A stretch of 6,442 bases of DNA from DATKQI01 sp035532755 (GTDB taxonomy: Bacteria > Pseudomonadota > Alphaproteobacteria > Acetobacterales > Acetobacteraceae): contig DATKQI010000385.1 of the NCBI GenBank assembly GCA_035532755.1, positions 1-6,442 on the forward strand, read 5' to 3'. Positions 5,925 to 6,442 of the stretch are shown here, piece after piece. Under the pieces are notes generated by a model that was given only the letters and a program-made list of their open reading frames with translations, was not told the DNA's origin and ran no database searches. A program made the position numbers and the translations under genes. How positions within the stretch are numbered: the first letter of the stretch is position 1; every line of letters begins with the position of its first letter.

Positions 5925-5959
5925 TAGAGAATCCAAGCAACCGGGCGCCCAGATTGTCC

Positions 5960-5988
5960 TTGCGCGCCCGCTTCCGTTCGCATATATT
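5960..5988 (+). promoter_or_regulatory. Candidate promoter of the integrase gene
   Basis: TTGCGC (5960-5965) and TATATT (5983-5988) are separated by exactly 17 bases, with transcription expected near 5995, about 31 bases before the ATG. The -10 is the most AT-rich patch in this region. Confidence 0.55.
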
Positions 5989-6025
5989 CGCCTTCTGTTT
6001 GTGGGTTTGAACGGGGGTTCGGAGG

Positions 6026-6442
6026 ATGGCGCGGTTGGTCGGTAAGCTCTCGCCCGCGAAGGTCTCGGCACTGGTGAAGGCCGGGACGGTCGGGCTGCAT
6101 GGGGACGGCGGGAACCTTAACTTGCAGGTGACCGGCGCGGGGCGGGCATCCTGGCTGTTCCGCTATTCGCGGGACGGACGCGCCCGGGAAATGGGACTCG
6201 GCGCGACGCACACGATCACACTCGCCGAGGCCAGGGAGGCGGCGCGCAAGCTGCGCCAACGGCTGCTTGAGGGTGGCGATCCGCTGGCCGAGCGGCGGCA
6301 GGCGAAGGCGGCTCCGGCCGGCATGACCTTCGACGCGGTGGCCGACCTGTTCATCACGGCGAAGGCCCCGGGCTGGCGCAGCGCGATCCACGGGCGGCAG
6401 TGGCGGAACTCCCTGCGGGATCACGTCTCCCCCCTGATCGGC
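6026..6442 (+). CDS. P4-type tyrosine recombinase/integrase, N-terminal part (runs off right edge)
   Basis: Site-specific recombinase of the phage P4 integrase type, which inserts and excises elements at tRNA genes. The first 139 residues are present. The DUF4102 arm-binding domain spans about 6-92: KLSPAKVSALVKAG, then HGDGGNLNLQV (25-35), ASWLFRYSRDGRAREMGLG (41-59), TLAEAREAARKLRQRL (65-80) and GGDPLAERR (83-91). The core-binding domain begins at MTFDAVADLFI (100-110) and continues with WRNSLRDHVSPLIG to the edge. The catalytic domain with the R-H-R-Y residues is off the window, so integrity cannot be checked. ATG 6026 is flush against GGAGG (6021-6025), which is too close for a normal Shine-Dalgarno. 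A TTG at 6035 would have 9-base spacing and is a possible real start. An in-frame stop at 6008-6010 limits upstream extension. Confidence 0.93.
   Translation, partial: MARLVGKLSPAKVSALVKAGTVGLHGDGGNLNLQVTGAGRASWLFRYSRDGRAREMGLGATHTITLAEAREAARKLRQRLLEGGDPLAERRQAKAAPAGMTFDAVADLFITAKAPGWRSAIHGRQWRNSLRDHVSPLIG

Larger units (their letters stand above)
5886..6442 (+). mobile_element. Left end of an integrative element or genomic island at tRNA-Cys
   Basis: DNA directly after the tRNA is a 140-bp non-coding stretch, less GC-rich than its surroundings, followed by a P4-type integrase reading away from the tRNA. This matches the usual organisation of a tRNA-borne island. The element extends past the right edge, so size, cargo and mobility cannot be judged. 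Confidence 0.65.

Noticed and set aside
5497..5940. Minus-strand open frame of 147 codons containing VRAGIEPTFADLQSAA
   Set aside because: Another translation of the tRNA-Cys antisense strand, a common misannotation, not a protein.
5097..6071. Minus-strand open frame of 324 codons crossing the tRNA and LysR gene
   Set aside because: Part of its translation (SGRESNPHSRICSPLHHH) is the familiar false peptide produced by reading the antisense of a tRNA gene. The rest is LysR antisense.
5924..6424. Minus-strand open frame of 166 codons
   Set aside because: Antisense to the integrase, which has clear DUF4102 motifs on the plus strand.

Overview
The window is very GC-rich chromosomal DNA with dense gene packing. 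The order isoaspartyl-methyltransferase-like gene, tolC, popZ, valS, together with a PopZ protein (a polar organiser typical of Alphaproteobacteria), points to an alphaproteobacterium. Rhodospirillales/Acetobacteraceae is my best guess, but that level is inference. Most of the window is ordinary core genome. The right end is the edge of an integrated element. I found no IS element, CRISPR array, rRNA or toxin-antitoxin pair.

Layout. Positions 1-3833 hold a leftward set of four genes: an isoaspartate O-methyltransferase-like protein (3833-3159), a TolC-family outer-membrane channel (3016-1595), PopZ/DUF2497 (1584-1129) and the N-terminal 372 residues of valyl-tRNA synthetase (from 1118, running off the left edge). 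The last three are separated by only 10 bases each and look like one transcription unit. A hairpin followed by a T-run sits on the stop codon of the methyltransferase-like gene and may separate it from tolC. Upstream, also leftward, is tam (trans-aconitate 2-methyltransferase, 4672-3902).

Across a 124-bp divergent region from tam is a rightward LysR-family regulator (4797-5771). A perfect 7-bp-arm dyad carrying the BenM/CatM-type motif ATAC-N7-GTAT lies directly before its start codon, which suggests autoregulation and possibly control of tam. The end of the regulator gene overlaps a good candidate promoter for an intact tRNA-Cys (5812-5885, anticodon GCA, encoded CCA).

Immediately after the tRNA comes a 140-bp non-coding stretch (5886-6025) with a small hairpin, a tandem near-repeat and a sigma70-like promoter. 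It leads into a P4-type tyrosine integrase (6026 to beyond the right edge). A tRNA 3' end followed by an integrase is the classic left junction of an integrative element or genomic island; its cargo lies to the right, outside this window.

The most notable observations are the tRNA-Cys/integrase junction, the LysR operator in the tam/lysR divergent region, and the apparent loss of the catalytic serine in the isoaspartate-methyltransferase-like protein. I see nothing here that I can defend as a wholly new system.
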